This document shows positions 1 to 8,480 of a stretch of 9,716 nt of DNA, one piece after another (position 1 is the first letter of the stretch; each line of letters begins with the position of its first letter). Under the pieces are notes generated by a model that saw nothing but the letters and a program-made list of their open reading frames with translations, did no database searches and had not been told where the DNA came from. The position numbers and the translations under genes were made by a program. The stretch lies in assembly GCA_903910005.1 (NCBI GenBank), contig CAIVXW010000349.1, positions 1 through 9,716 of the forward strand, given 5' to 3'. Source of the DNA: an uncultured Methylococcaceae bacterium. Lineage in GTDB: Bacteria > Pseudomonadota > Gammaproteobacteria > Methylococcales > Methylococcaceae.

Positions 1-90
1 ATCGCCTGCATGCTCCCCGGAAAGTTTCCCCAAGGCCACATCGCGCAATGCCCGAAAGTTCTGTACCCGGAATCCTTCGATAGTGGCCAT
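1..90 (-). CDS. Start of a further protein, probably an AAA ATPase (partial, cut by window edge)
   Basis: The methyltransferase stop TGA is followed with no gap by an ATG at 90, preceded by GGAGGAG (97-103) at 6 nt spacing, an excellent start site. The 30 visible codons read MATIEGFRVQNFRALRDVAL and then GKLSGEHAGD, still open at the window edge. The pattern of a short strand, then NFRAL.DV.L, is how RecF/SMC-like and OLD-like AAA_21 ATPases begin just before their Walker A loop. Walker A itself would lie outside the window, so the family call rests on this opening alone. It continues the same operon. If correct, ATPase genes flank the methyltransferase on both sides, and a second DUF4276-type partner might follow. 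Confidence 0.7.
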   Translation of the reverse strand, partial: MATIEGFRVQNFRALRDVALGKLSGEHAGD

Positions 91-2931
91 TCAGTTCTCC
101 TCCGTTCTGGTCAGTGCCATGTCATAGAGCGTCAGCAGCTTTTCGTCTTCCTGCAGCGCCTCGTCGGGCAGCTTCTTCGCCAGGTCGATAATCGTCTGAT
201 AGTCCTTATTGCCCCATGCTGCCCTGAAGCCAGCCCGCAGCACTTCCAGACGAAACTCCTTCAGACGGCGACCCGTGAACGCCCGGTAGTGGTCGAACTC
301 CTTGAGCAGTGCCTTCTTGCGCTTCTTCTCCAGGTCCTGTGCTTTGTTCGGGTCGGGCACGTACCAGCGATCCTTTGCTTTCGCTACCAGCACTGGACTG
401 TTCTTCTCCAGTCCGCGCAAATCCTTGTGGTTCGATGAGAGGTAACTGTGAATCTGGCTCGGAACCTCCCCGGTGCCGTCGTACTGAATGAAGTTGTCTT
501 CGAGCAAAGCGGCCAGTTCCGGCTTCGATTCGTGCTTCTTCCAACCTGCTCCGAGCTGGCTGATGAAGTCGGTGTGAACCTCTTGATAGGTTGACGGGCG
601 ACGCTTCAAGAAATCAGTCAACCAATCAATCGCGCTGCGTTCGTCTGAAACGAACATTTCCATTTGTGGTGCCATTGCAACCTGCAGTCGCTTCTTATCG
701 TACTCGGCGACTTGATCAGTCAGAAACACCATTCCATCGCGCTCAATAAACCGCTGAGCTAGTCCGGCCTGAAATTCCTGTGTCGACATTGGTACCGGCA
801 CGTTATGTCGGACAAACCAAGCAACCATCCGATCAAAGATTATTCGCGGGTCGCGCTCTGCAATAAACTCCATCTCGGTACCTTTAACTTTCACTCGCGG
901 CAAATATCCAAGATGGGTTCTGACGAAATCCCAGACCGAATCTTCGGTACCACCCGACTTCACGAATCTGTCTTCCAGACCACCGTTTGGCTTGTACGCG
1001 GAAATCACCAAATCCTGCTTTACAGCGGTTGTTGTTGTGACCGCCTTGAAGCTACCTTGCTTCTTATCGAGTGCCGAAACGTTGGCAACAACGAATCCTG
1101 CCTCCTGGATTGCGGTCTGAATTGCATTCCACACGCTAGCCTGGGTATTGGAGAATTCGACAGTTATCCATCGACCGGGCTTTAAAACGCGGTGCATTTC
1201 TTTGAACGTTTCAGCCATAAGCATTCGATACTTATCGATCGACTTGCCCTGCGTCTTGCTCTCGACCGCCTCGCAGTCAACTTTCGTTGAAACTGCAAGC
1301 CAACACTCCCAAAGGTAGTTGAGATCGGAATACTGAATATTCGCCCCAAAAGGCGGGTCGACGAATATGTAATCGACCGAGCTTGAAGGTAAAGGGAGCT
1401 TGCTCGCCGATCCTGTAGTCGCGAATGCGCTACCTGCCAAAGGACGTGAGGCTTTGAGGCGAGCCTGCTTCTCTATGTGCTCATTCAGGAGCTTCGTGAC
1501 TGGTATTTCTTTAATGAGCGAAGGGATATAAAGAGTCCCGCTCATGGGCCCACCCCCTGCACCAAAGCTGCCGCCTTGCGAACGAAAGCGGTAAAGTTTT
1601 GAGGCCACCAAAGCCGTGGAGGTGAGATTCACGCCACGATAAACCTTTCCGAGGCTATGGCGATAAAAACCAAGCCCCATTAGATTTCGTCGAGTGAAAA
1701 ACTGATGAGTATGAGTAATTCCAGCCTCGTCATTTCTGCGCGCCTCGTCACCTTCTGGCATGCGTGAAGCCGGTAGCCAGATGTTCGGGTTGACTTCATC
1801 TATTATTTTCAGCAACGCGAAATCAAACTGGTCTGGTGCCTTTCCGTATTTGCTACGCCCGACCTTGTAGCTGATGTGAACAGGCACCTGCTTAGCTTGC
1901 CTGACTGATTGACCTAAAAGCTGGTAGTATTTGGTTTCCCAAGCTCGATCCAGCGAACGCTTTGCAGTTGATGCTCCGCAGTGAGGGCAATCGAACGGCT
2001 CGGAAACTTGGCCCGATTCTTTTTCGACAGCAGCATCCCAGAAAATGATTTCACCGACGCATTCTCGGCAAATGAATACGTCAGACCACACTACGTAATT
2101 GATCTTCCCGATCGACGCTTTCAACCCTGAGAGTGAGCGATTTCCGGTTTCCAGCGCGGATATAGCGTCGCTGAGGTCTCTTTCAGAAGGCTTGTGAAGT
2201 GTCTGGAACATCCAACCAATGTTTTTTTCAACTTCACTAAGCGCGCCCGCCGCTTCGTGCTCAAATGTCGATGCATCTATAGGGCTGTTGTAGCTATAAG
2301 CAATAAAGGTGGCGGCAGGTGATAAGTCATTAAGGACCGCTCGACGCGCTCCGAGTTTGGAGAACGGAACCCAGGAATCCTTTCCTTCAACCTTTTCGAG
2401 AGAGCTGATTGTTCCGTCTGCATCTACTCGATAGCCTAGAGACTGAACCTCCGATTTATCGGCGCAAAGTTGTGATGCAACACCGCTCATGCCCGTCCCG
2501 CAGAAGCTATCTAGAATGAGATCTCCAGGATTCGTGTAATGCAGCAGGTATCGCATTACCGCCTTATGCGGCACTTTCGTGTGGTAGCTGTGAGCGAGGT
2601 AGACCGGATCATTTTTCCCCTCACTAACATCTGCAGCGAAGGGCTCTTTGCTGTAGGGCCTCGACGAGTCGTATGACTCCCCGTACTCGCGCACAAAGTC
2701 TTCAAGAAAGGGATTCGGGCATGCCGTGTAGTAAGGCGGATCAGAAAGCGCCAGGATGTCTTCGTCCAACCCAACAGGAAAGCCTTCGATCTTCCTGAAC
2801 TCAGGGTCTTTGAGCTTTTCGGCAAGCAGCTTCAAGTAATGCTTGCGGCGAGCCTCATCGCTCGGGAACATCTGCCCGAGGCATTCGACAGGGCCGGTGT
2901 CGGCTTGGGTTGGCTGGAATAAGTCGTTCAT
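91..2931 (-). CDS. pglXI: Zn-ribbon DNA methyltransferase, PglXI-like BREX methylase
   Basis: This 946-residue N4-cytosine/N6-adenine type methyltransferase has an S-adenosylmethionine motif LDSFCGTGMSG (140-150) and a catalytic DPPF (525-528) followed by GANIQYSDLNYLWECWL. Between them are about 370 residues with a Zn-ribbon (C288, C291, C315, C318) and a likely target-recognition region. A second, N-terminal DPPY (64-67) lies in ALSDPPYYTACPNPF. The Zn-ribbon and large size fit the COG1743-like methylases that replace PglX in type 3 BREX, hence the tentative symbol. In BREX the methylase marks host DNA at a short asymmetric site and is needed for defence; the target cannot be read here. The C-terminal 280 residues contain a conserved RDGMVFLTDQVAEYDK segment of unknown role and a helical end. 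The ATG overlaps the upstream stop (ATGA), with only a weak AAGAAGA ribosome site. The middle of the gene (about 1000-2400) is near 50% GC. Confidence 0.85.
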   Translation of the reverse strand: MNDLFQPTQADTGPVECLGQMFPSDEARRKHYLKLLAEKLKDPEFRKIEGFPVGLDEDILALSDPPYYTACPNPFLEDFVREYGESYDSSRPYSKEPFAADVSEGKNDPVYLAHSYHTKVPHKAVMRYLLHYTNPGDLILDSFCGTGMSGVASQLCADKSEVQSLGYRVDADGTISSLEKVEGKDSWVPFSKLGARRAVLNDLSPAATFIAYSYNSPIDASTFEHEAAGALSEVEKNIGWMFQTLHKPSERDLSDAISALETGNRSLSGLKASIGKINYVVWSDVFICRECVGEIIFWDAAVEKESGQVSEPFDCPHCGASTAKRSLDRAWETKYYQLLGQSVRQAKQVPVHISYKVGRSKYGKAPDQFDFALLKIIDEVNPNIWLPASRMPEGDEARRNDEAGITHTHQFFTRRNLMGLGFYRHSLGKVYRGVNLTSTALVASKLYRFRSQGGSFGAGGGPMSGTLYIPSLIKEIPVTKLLNEHIEKQARLKASRPLAGSAFATTGSASKLPLPSSSVDYIFVDPPFGANIQYSDLNYLWECWLAVSTKVDCEAVESKTQGKSIDKYRMLMAETFKEMHRVLKPGRWITVEFSNTQASVWNAIQTAIQEAGFVVANVSALDKKQGSFKAVTTTTAVKQDLVISAYKPNGGLEDRFVKSGGTEDSVWDFVRTHLGYLPRVKVKGTEMEFIAERDPRIIFDRMVAWFVRHNVPVPMSTQEFQAGLAQRFIERDGMVFLTDQVAEYDKKRLQVAMAPQMEMFVSDERSAIDWLTDFLKRRPSTYQEVHTDFISQLGAGWKKHESKPELAALLEDNFIQYDGTGEVPSQIHSYLSSNHKDLRGLEKNSPVLVAKAKDRWYVPDPNKAQDLEKKRKKALLKEFDHYRAFTGRRLKEFRLEVLRAGFRAAWGNKDYQTIIDLAKKLPDEALQEDEKLLTLYDMALTRTEEN
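97..103 (-). promoter_or_regulatory. Ribosome binding site of the gene starting at 90
   Basis: GGAGGAG on the minus strand lies within the last codons of the methyltransferase gene, 6 nt before the ATG at 90. It is the strongest ribosome site in the window and is the main support for the reading frame at the left edge. Confidence 0.7.
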
Positions 2932-3560
2932 ACGTCTATCTTCTTTTTGAGTTCATCCACGAAGCGCCGCGCCCAGGGCGAGGCTGCGATCACTTTGGCC
3001 GGATCGATGCTCACCAGCAGCTTGAAGGAATGTTCGCCCTTGCCGTACTCGGCCTTGGTCTTGCAGTCGCCGGTGGCCTGCTTCAGGGCGCGGTAAACAT
3101 CGTCCTTGGCCACGCCTTCGATGGGGCGGTTGGCGGCAGGCAAGGCGTTTTCCCGAAAACCTTGGCCGAAAAATGTCCTGAGCGTCTCTCGATCGACCAG
3201 GAACCAACTTTCCATGACCTGCACCATCAGGTGGCAGTCGGTGTCCAAGGCGTCTGCAGGTTTGTCCCAGCCGTCGCCCACCCGTGCTTTCAAGTGCTGC
3301 CAAGGCTGCCATTGGGCAGGTTGATCTTTGGGCTGTTGATGTTCTGGTGCGACGGGCGCTTCACTGTCCACCAGCAGCATCGCCGCTTCGCCGTTGGCAA
3401 TGGCCATGCAAAACGACTCATAAGCATCTCGTCGAGAGCCACATGCCACGACACGCGGCCGTTTAGCGATTCCCGCCCTGGTTATGAACCGGGTAAAGCC
3501 TTCACGGCAGGCCGTCCTGAGCACAGCAGAATCTCCGCCCCCTTCCACGTACAGCTTCAC
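2928..3560 (-). CDS. DUF4276-like TOPRIM-like protein, putative nuclease partner of the ATPase
   Basis: I place the start at the GTG at 3560, giving 210 residues. GGAGG (3570-3574) is 9 nt upstream, and the GTG overlaps the ATPase stop as GTGA, the usual coupling signature. An ATG at 3623 would add 21 residues and force a 67-nt overlap with the conserved ATPase tail; a GTG at 3563 is also possible. Numbered from 3560, features are YVEGGGDS (4-11), LLVDSE (62-67), HLMVQVMESWFLVDRETL (110-127) and HSF.LL...DP.KV near the end. The early Glu and the later Asp/Glu pair fit a TOPRIM-like acidic site. TOPRIM proteins cut or join nucleic acids, and DUF4276 genes commonly sit beside AAA_21 ATPases. 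Nuclease activity is inferred. The stop overlaps the methyltransferase ATG by 4 nt (ATGA). Confidence 0.83.
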   Translation of the reverse strand: MKLYVEGGGDSAVLRTACREGFTRFITRAGIAKRPRVVACGSRRDAYESFCMAIANGEAAMLLVDSEAPVAPEHQQPKDQPAQWQPWQHLKARVGDGWDKPADALDTDCHLMVQVMESWFLVDRETLRTFFGQGFRENALPAANRPIEGVAKDDVYRALKQATGDCKTKAEYGKGEHSFKLLVSIDPAKVIAASPWARRFVDELKKKIDV

Positions 3561-4717
3561 CACCGCGTCCCTCCGATTTCTCCACGCGTCCACAACTGAC
3601 CCAGGCGATATTTTTCGAGCCAAGGCTTGAGCTTTTCGGCGTCCAGCCGCTGGAGCCGGGTGCCGCTTTCATCGCGGCTGGCGACGAGGACGGCTTCTGG
3701 CATGTCGGTCAGCGCATCGACCAGCACATCGGAATGGGTGGTAACGATGAGTTGGGTGCGCTCGGATGCTTCCTTGAGCAGATCGGCCAGGGTTGGCAGC
3801 ACATCGGGGTGAAGACCGAGCTCCGGTTCTTCGATACACACCAGCGGCCCGGGGTTGGGATGGCAAAGAACAGCCAGCAGGCACAGGTAGCGCAGCGTAC
3901 CGTCGGACAGGCGGGTGGCCGGCACGACATAACGCCCTTCATGGAAAAACACCTGCACGGTGCCCCCTTCGATCTGCACATCAAAGTCGTCGATGCCGTC
4001 GTACAGCACGCGCAAGGCTTCAATGAGCCTCTTTTTGACTGCGGGCTCACGGCGAAGACGGTTTAGAACCAAGCCTAGATTGCTGGCGTCTGGTTCCAAA
4101 TGCTCGTTTGGAAGATCTGCTTTCTGGGGCAAACGAGGAATGGTGTAGCGACCGAAGCTCCACTCCCGGTAAAGGCGCATTTTCGCGAAGGTATTTCCCA
4201 GATGCGTGATCTCCGGGTATTGGTCAGGGTCTTTACGTTGGGAAAGGATGGACGCAACAGGGTCAATATCTTCGTGCTGTAAGCGGCGCTGTTTGCCCCT
4301 CACGTTGAGAACGCCGTGCCCATTCTCAAATTTGTAGTAGAGATATGGGTTCTGATGGCCGTGGTCAGGGGACTCCCTCTCGACCCGTTCATCCACGATC
4401 TCAAATCGTTGTCCAACTTCTGTAAAGCTCAACACGTAGCGCAGGAGAACTGGACTTTTAGGGTTTTCGATCACAGCGTCAATTTTGGCGATCGGTGGCT
4501 TGGCGACCCCCTTCCAAAGCCAGTCTCGTACCCCGCCTCCGTCCCTTACAGGCGTGAGGAGGTCCTTCGGAGTGGCGCGAAGCAATTCGATGGACTCAAT
4601 AAGATTGGACTTTCCTGATCCATTTGGGCCAATAATCACGTTGAGCGCACGAAGCTCAACGGGGTTTGACGTTGGCCCATAGCTCAGAAAATTGCTCAGC
4701 GTAATGCTCTTAATCAT
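3557..4717 (-). CDS. ABC-class AAA ATPase (AAA_21/RecF-like), partner of the DUF4276 protein
   Basis: The 386-residue protein shows a full ABC-type ATPase set: Walker A GPNGSGKS (30-37), signature LSDGT (270-274), Walker B LVCIEEPE (292-299), D-loop LGLHPD (300-305) and switch His in TTHSD (326-330). No membrane segment is seen. It ends with YRLGQLWTRGEIGGTRW, a tail style I associate with ATPases encoded next to DUF4276 proteins. Such ATPases are common in defence islands, where they sense a phage trigger or drive a nuclease partner; the function here is inferred. AAGGGGG (4722-4728) lies just before the ATG and overlaps the brxC stop. The stop TGA overlaps the partner's GTG start (GTGA). 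The first half of the gene (about 4070-4717) is near 50% GC in sampled lines, while the second half is 58-67%, a possible mosaic junction. It is not a standard BREX core gene. Confidence 0.88.
   Translation of the reverse strand: MIKSITLSNFLSYGPTSNPVELRALNVIIGPNGSGKSNLIESIELLRATPKDLLTPVRDGGGVRDWLWKGVAKPPIAKIDAVIENPKSPVLLRYVLSFTEVGQRFEIVDERVERESPDHGHQNPYLYYKFENGHGVLNVRGKQRRLQHEDIDPVASILSQRKDPDQYPEITHLGNTFAKMRLYREWSFGRYTIPRLPQKADLPNEHLEPDASNLGLVLNRLRREPAVKKRLIEALRVLYDGIDDFDVQIEGGTVQVFFHEGRYVVPATRLSDGTLRYLCLLAVLCHPNPGPLVCIEEPELGLHPDVLPTLADLLKEASERTQLIVTTHSDVLVDALTDMPEAVLVASRDESGTRLQRLDAEKLKPWLEKYRLGQLWTRGEIGGTRW
3570..3574 (-). promoter_or_regulatory. Ribosome binding site deciding the DUF4276 gene start
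   Basis: GGAGG on the minus strand lies inside the last codons of the ATPase gene, 6 nt before the GTG at 3563 and 9 nt before the GTG at 3560. Nothing comparable precedes the ATG at 3623. This supports the short form of the protein and translation coupled to the end of the ATPase gene. Confidence 0.65.
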
Positions 4718-4726
4718 ATATCCCCC

Positions 4727-7700
4727 TTACTCGATCACGAAGCGCAGCCTGGTGGCATCCTTGCCCTTGCAACGCTCGTTCAGAAAAACGTCGAAGCGCT
4801 TACGCAGGTCGTCCGGTGTGGCCGGAGAGCCGCCTTGCAGCAGTGCCAGCCTGATCTCGTCGCCCTTGACCGCGATCTTTTCCAGGCCCGACAAAGCGTC
4901 CTGTACTGCGTTGGCGAACGCTTGAGTCATAGGCTCTGGCAACTGACGCGAGGCCAGGAAGGCATCGATCAGATTTTTGGACGCGGGCGGCAGCAGCCCC
5001 AGGCTGTCCTGCGTGAACGGGTCTTCCAGGTTCTCCAACAGCGTTTGTTGCCAGTTGGTCACCAGTGTGTCCAGATCGTCGTCCAGCTTGTGCAGCCGGT
5101 TAGCCGCCGGAATCAGTTCCAGTTGTTCGGCGGAGGGACGGAACTGGCAGTGCGGGCAGACGGCTACGGTGACCAGGGTTGGCTCATCCAGCGAGGAACA
5201 GCTTTTCAAGCCGTTGAGCGACTCCTCGAAGGCGGTGAGCTGGCTGGTGGGCATCAGCGATACGCCGGCCAGCACGCGCAGTGCCAGCAGGCGGTCGTCC
5301 TTGCGCAGGGCATTGCGGGTCTTGTCCTCGGCCACGCCCAGCCGCGCCTTGCTGTGGCTGGCGATGTAGGCCGTGATGTAGTCCTTCTTGAGCGGGTTGA
5401 GCGTCTGCCGGTATTCAGCGGCGTACTCGGCCGTGCGGTCCTGACTCAGCTTTTCTTGAAGCACCTTGCGGGTAGCTTCAGCCTGTTTCACCCACGGGTG
5501 CTCGGCGGGCAGCACCATTTCGGCCTGCGAGAGGTAGGACGCTGTGCCGCCCAGTTCCACCACCAGTTCGAGCAGATGCTCGACAGCGGTCAGAATCTCC
5601 AGATTCTTCTTCTGGCCGTCAATGTCTTCTTGCGTGACGCGCAGGTTCTTGAGCTTGCCGACGGTGTTGTACGGTGCCAGTGACTCGGTGAATTTCTTCA
5701 GCGAATCCAGCCGGGCGTGCCAGTCTTTGGCTTCTTCCTCGCGCAACAGATTCTGGCCCCAAAAGCCGAGCTTGCCTTGCTGCAGGTCGGAGCCAGCCTT
5801 GAGTACACGCGGCACCAGTGCGCTGACCTTTTCCTGCAACTTGATGACCGGCTCGGTGTCGCCCTGGCTGGCCTTTTGGGCGAGGCCGGACGGCAGGTCG
5901 AACAACTCGAACAAGGCACGCAACACCGCGAGGTTGATTTCCCTGGGGGCATCGACGTGCTTGAACTGTTTGAGTTCTTCCAGCGAACGCTCTGCGAGCA
6001 GTGCCAGCTTGCCAGAGTCGATCTTGTCGCCGGTGATCGACAGCACAATATCGCCGGAATAGACCAGGCCACCCAGCACGGTCACCAGCAGATCGGGTTC
6101 CAGCCGGTACTTGATGGGCGCGAAATACTCGACGTCCGCCGTGCCCGAGAGCAGTTCGCTGCGGTTGAGTACCTGGCCGTGGCCCTTGGCCTTGAGGCGG
6201 TTCAGCACCTCCTGCGCGTAGCGGGAGTTGGCGGGATCGACGCGGTCACCATCGAGCAGTTCCAGGGCATCGAGGATGGCAGCGGCATCCTTGGTGCGGG
6301 TGCCGCCGGCCAGTACGCGCAGGGCATTACCGACCAGTTGCTTGCGGTTGGCTTCGGTAACCAGCACCGAAAATGTGGGATATTCCGGTGAGAGATCACC
6401 GAAACGCTGACCCAGTGCCAGGCCCGAGATGACATTCACCACGTCGCGGAAGTTGATGCGCTCGTCGTTACCGAGCCGCGCACGGTCACGCAGGGACACG
6501 CCTTTGGCCCACTCCTGCAGGTTCTTTTTCTTGCCCTGATAGGTGACCTCGAACGCGGTCATCTGCTTTTCCTGCAGCCACTTGCTCATGGATCGCAGCG
6601 ATTCCTGGGCCTTGGACAGGTAAACGGCCTTGGCACCGCCACTGGCGGTCGATGCCAAATCCAATGCCGCCGCGTAGTGCGACAGGTAGCGTTTGTAGTC
6701 CTCGTCCGGCGACTTGAGGCGGAAGAACACTTCGTCCGCCAGGTTGTTGTCGCTGAACTTCGGTTTGTCAAAGGGCTGGATGAAGTAGATGTAGAAATCG
6801 CGCTCGGGCTGGGCCGTGGGACGGTCATTCGGGGCACCAAAGAACAGGTAGCCCATGCGCTCGACGCGGTGCTCCTGCCACTCAATCTGGTACTGCCAAA
6901 TCTGGAAGCCGGGATAACGCAGGTCGTCGCTGCACTCCATCAGCACCCTGATGGCACTGTAGTAGGCGCGATCCAGTGCATCGTCGGACAGTGCTTCGGC
7001 GCGCTTTTCGATCTGCGCGTCGTAGTCGATGTCTTTCTTGAGATCGAGGTAGTACTGCTCGGTGTCCTGTGCCCTGGAGATGAACTGGCCGTTGACGGTC
7101 TTTAACACTTCCCGCAGTACGGTCTGCACCATCGACAACAGGTTCTCGGCCGGATCGCCCGGCATGTCTGCCACGCCCGGCTGGAACAGACATAGCGCGT
7201 CGCGCAATTCGGCGGCCGTGGGTCCGATGGGGACATGGATGTCGCCGCCCGTGGTCAGCCGGTGTACGGCCAGCGCGTGGATGACCCGCAGTGCCATGGC
7301 TTTGTAGGGCGGGCGCGTGAAGGCCTGCTGCACGCGGGACTCCAGTACTTCGGACACGCGCATGACTTCCTTGATGTTCGGGTCGGCACGTAGAACTGAG
7401 TTGGTCTTGATGGTGTTCCAGAAGCTCTCGTAGCTGATAAACAGCGGTTTGTCGGCAGGCACTTCCTGGTCGAGGATGGCCAGCATGGCGGCCTCAATGG
7501 TCTTGAGGGCTCCGCGCTTCTCGGTGAAGTGAATCTGCTCGAAGGTCTTCAGGTAGTCGGGGTGAACCGGGAACAGCCGCACATACTCGTCCATGCGCTC
7601 GTTCATGGAGCCATAGAACCTGGCGAAGGGCGTGAGGTATTGGCGGATTTTGTCCTGCTGATCGGCCGTCTTCTTGAGCAGGCGTGCCGAGACGACGAAG

Positions 7701-8467
7701 CTCACGTCCTGGCGGTCGATCAGGATCTGGGTGAAACGCTCGTTGACCCGGCGCATGCTGTCGGCCACGTGCTCAAAGCGGCCGCCATCAAAAATGGCTT
7801 CCTGCACACCAGCCACGAAGCGGAACTTCAGGTGCTTGGTGACTTCGCCGATCTGGCGCATGAACGCCAGATCGAGAATCAGTTCGTGACCCTTACGTGA
7901 CTGCATGTACTCCAACAATTCATCAACTACCAGGAGCAGCCCTTGATCCGGGTAAACCTCATGGAAGGCAGCCATCATGGCATCCAGGGACGCTTTGTTG
8001 TCCAGTTCATCCGCAGCAGATGGAAAGGCGAAGTTAATGCCCAGCTCTTTCAGAAAGCCCTCAAGCTTGCGTGTGATGATCTGGCGCAGCGGCATTTCCA
8101 GGCCGCCCACCTCAATGCGCAGCACCTTGAAGCGGCCAGCGATCGGGGCAACCGCCTCGGCCACTTTGGGGTGACGGATCATCGCCGCGTAAGCAGCATC
8201 TTCGGCCACCAGCGACAGCACCGACATCAAGTGCGACTTACCGGTGCCGTAGTTGCCGACGATGAGCACGCCCTTGTGGTCGACCGATTCGTCGAAACTG
8301 AGCTGGGGTACCATGAGCCTGGAGATCCGCTCGGCCATGTCGTCGGAGATGACGTAGGTCGCGACGAGCTTCCTGGCTTCGTCCGGACGCCCGGCATCGA
8401 GCAGTTGAATGACCGACTCGATCTGCTCGAACTGGATCAGATCGCCGTATTTCATGTTTGTTGCCAT
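4727..8467 (-). CDS. brxC: BREX P-loop ATPase BrxC (DUF6079-type)
   Basis: This 1246-residue protein has the length and pattern of the DUF6079/BrxC family found after BrxF in type 3 BREX. The N-terminal opening MKYGDLIQFEQIESVIQLLD is typical of that family. Walker A is GNYGTGKS (71-78) and Walker B is LLLVVDELLEY (177-187), followed by an AAA+-like segment with FRFVAGVQEAIFDGGRF. The long remainder is largely helical and includes LVYSGDIVLSI. One CPHC pair (1104-1107) near the C-terminus may be half of a metal site. In BREX, BrxC is an essential ATPase thought to couple recognition of foreign DNA or methylation to the other subunits in the cytoplasm. A good AGGAGA (8473-8478) sits 5 nt before the ATG. 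The next ATPase gene starts 9 nt after the stop. The gene is GC-rich (about 60% or more in sampled lines) and intact. Confidence 0.9.
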   Translation of the reverse strand: MATNMKYGDLIQFEQIESVIQLLDAGRPDEARKLVATYVISDDMAERISRLMVPQLSFDESVDHKGVLIVGNYGTGKSHLMSVLSLVAEDAAYAAMIRHPKVAEAVAPIAGRFKVLRIEVGGLEMPLRQIITRKLEGFLKELGINFAFPSAADELDNKASLDAMMAAFHEVYPDQGLLLVVDELLEYMQSRKGHELILDLAFMRQIGEVTKHLKFRFVAGVQEAIFDGGRFEHVADSMRRVNERFTQILIDRQDVSFVVSARLLKKTADQQDKIRQYLTPFARFYGSMNERMDEYVRLFPVHPDYLKTFEQIHFTEKRGALKTIEAAMLAILDQEVPADKPLFISYESFWNTIKTNSVLRADPNIKEVMRVSEVLESRVQQAFTRPPYKAMALRVIHALAVHRLTTGGDIHVPIGPTAAELRDALCLFQPGVADMPGDPAENLLSMVQTVLREVLKTVNGQFISRAQDTEQYYLDLKKDIDYDAQIEKRAEALSDDALDRAYYSAIRVLMECSDDLRYPGFQIWQYQIEWQEHRVERMGYLFFGAPNDRPTAQPERDFYIYFIQPFDKPKFSDNNLADEVFFRLKSPDEDYKRYLSHYAAALDLASTASGGAKAVYLSKAQESLRSMSKWLQEKQMTAFEVTYQGKKKNLQEWAKGVSLRDRARLGNDERINFRDVVNVISGLALGQRFGDLSPEYPTFSVLVTEANRKQLVGNALRVLAGGTRTKDAAAILDALELLDGDRVDPANSRYAQEVLNRLKAKGHGQVLNRSELLSGTADVEYFAPIKYRLEPDLLVTVLGGLVYSGDIVLSITGDKIDSGKLALLAERSLEELKQFKHVDAPREINLAVLRALFELFDLPSGLAQKASQGDTEPVIKLQEKVSALVPRVLKAGSDLQQGKLGFWGQNLLREEEAKDWHARLDSLKKFTESLAPYNTVGKLKNLRVTQEDIDGQKKNLEILTAVEHLLELVVELGGTASYLSQAEMVLPAEHPWVKQAEATRKVLQEKLSQDRTAEYAAEYRQTLNPLKKDYITAYIASHSKARLGVAEDKTRNALRKDDRLLALRVLAGVSLMPTSQLTAFEESLNGLKSCSSLDEPTLVTVAVCPHCQFRPSAEQLELIPAANRLHKLDDDLDTLVTNWQQTLLENLEDPFTQDSLGLLPPASKNLIDAFLASRQLPEPMTQAFANAVQDALSGLEKIAVKGDEIRLALLQGGSPATPDDLRKRFDVFLNERCKGKDATRLRFVIE

Positions 8468-8480
8468 GTGGTTCTCCTGG

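Noticed and set aside
10..438. Plus-strand reading frame at the left edge
   Set aside because: It is antisense to the end of the methyltransferase gene and the start of the next gene, and shows no domain.
2910..3599. Plus-strand reading frame of 229 codons opposite the DUF4276 gene
   Set aside because: The minus-strand frame has clear family motifs and start/stop overlaps with both neighbours; the plus-strand product has none.
4835..5683. Long plus-strand reading frame opposite brxC (282 codons)
   Set aside because: It lies wholly antisense to a strongly conserved gene, has no recognisable domain and is rich in Gln/Val/Leu as expected from the opposite strand of GC-rich coding DNA.
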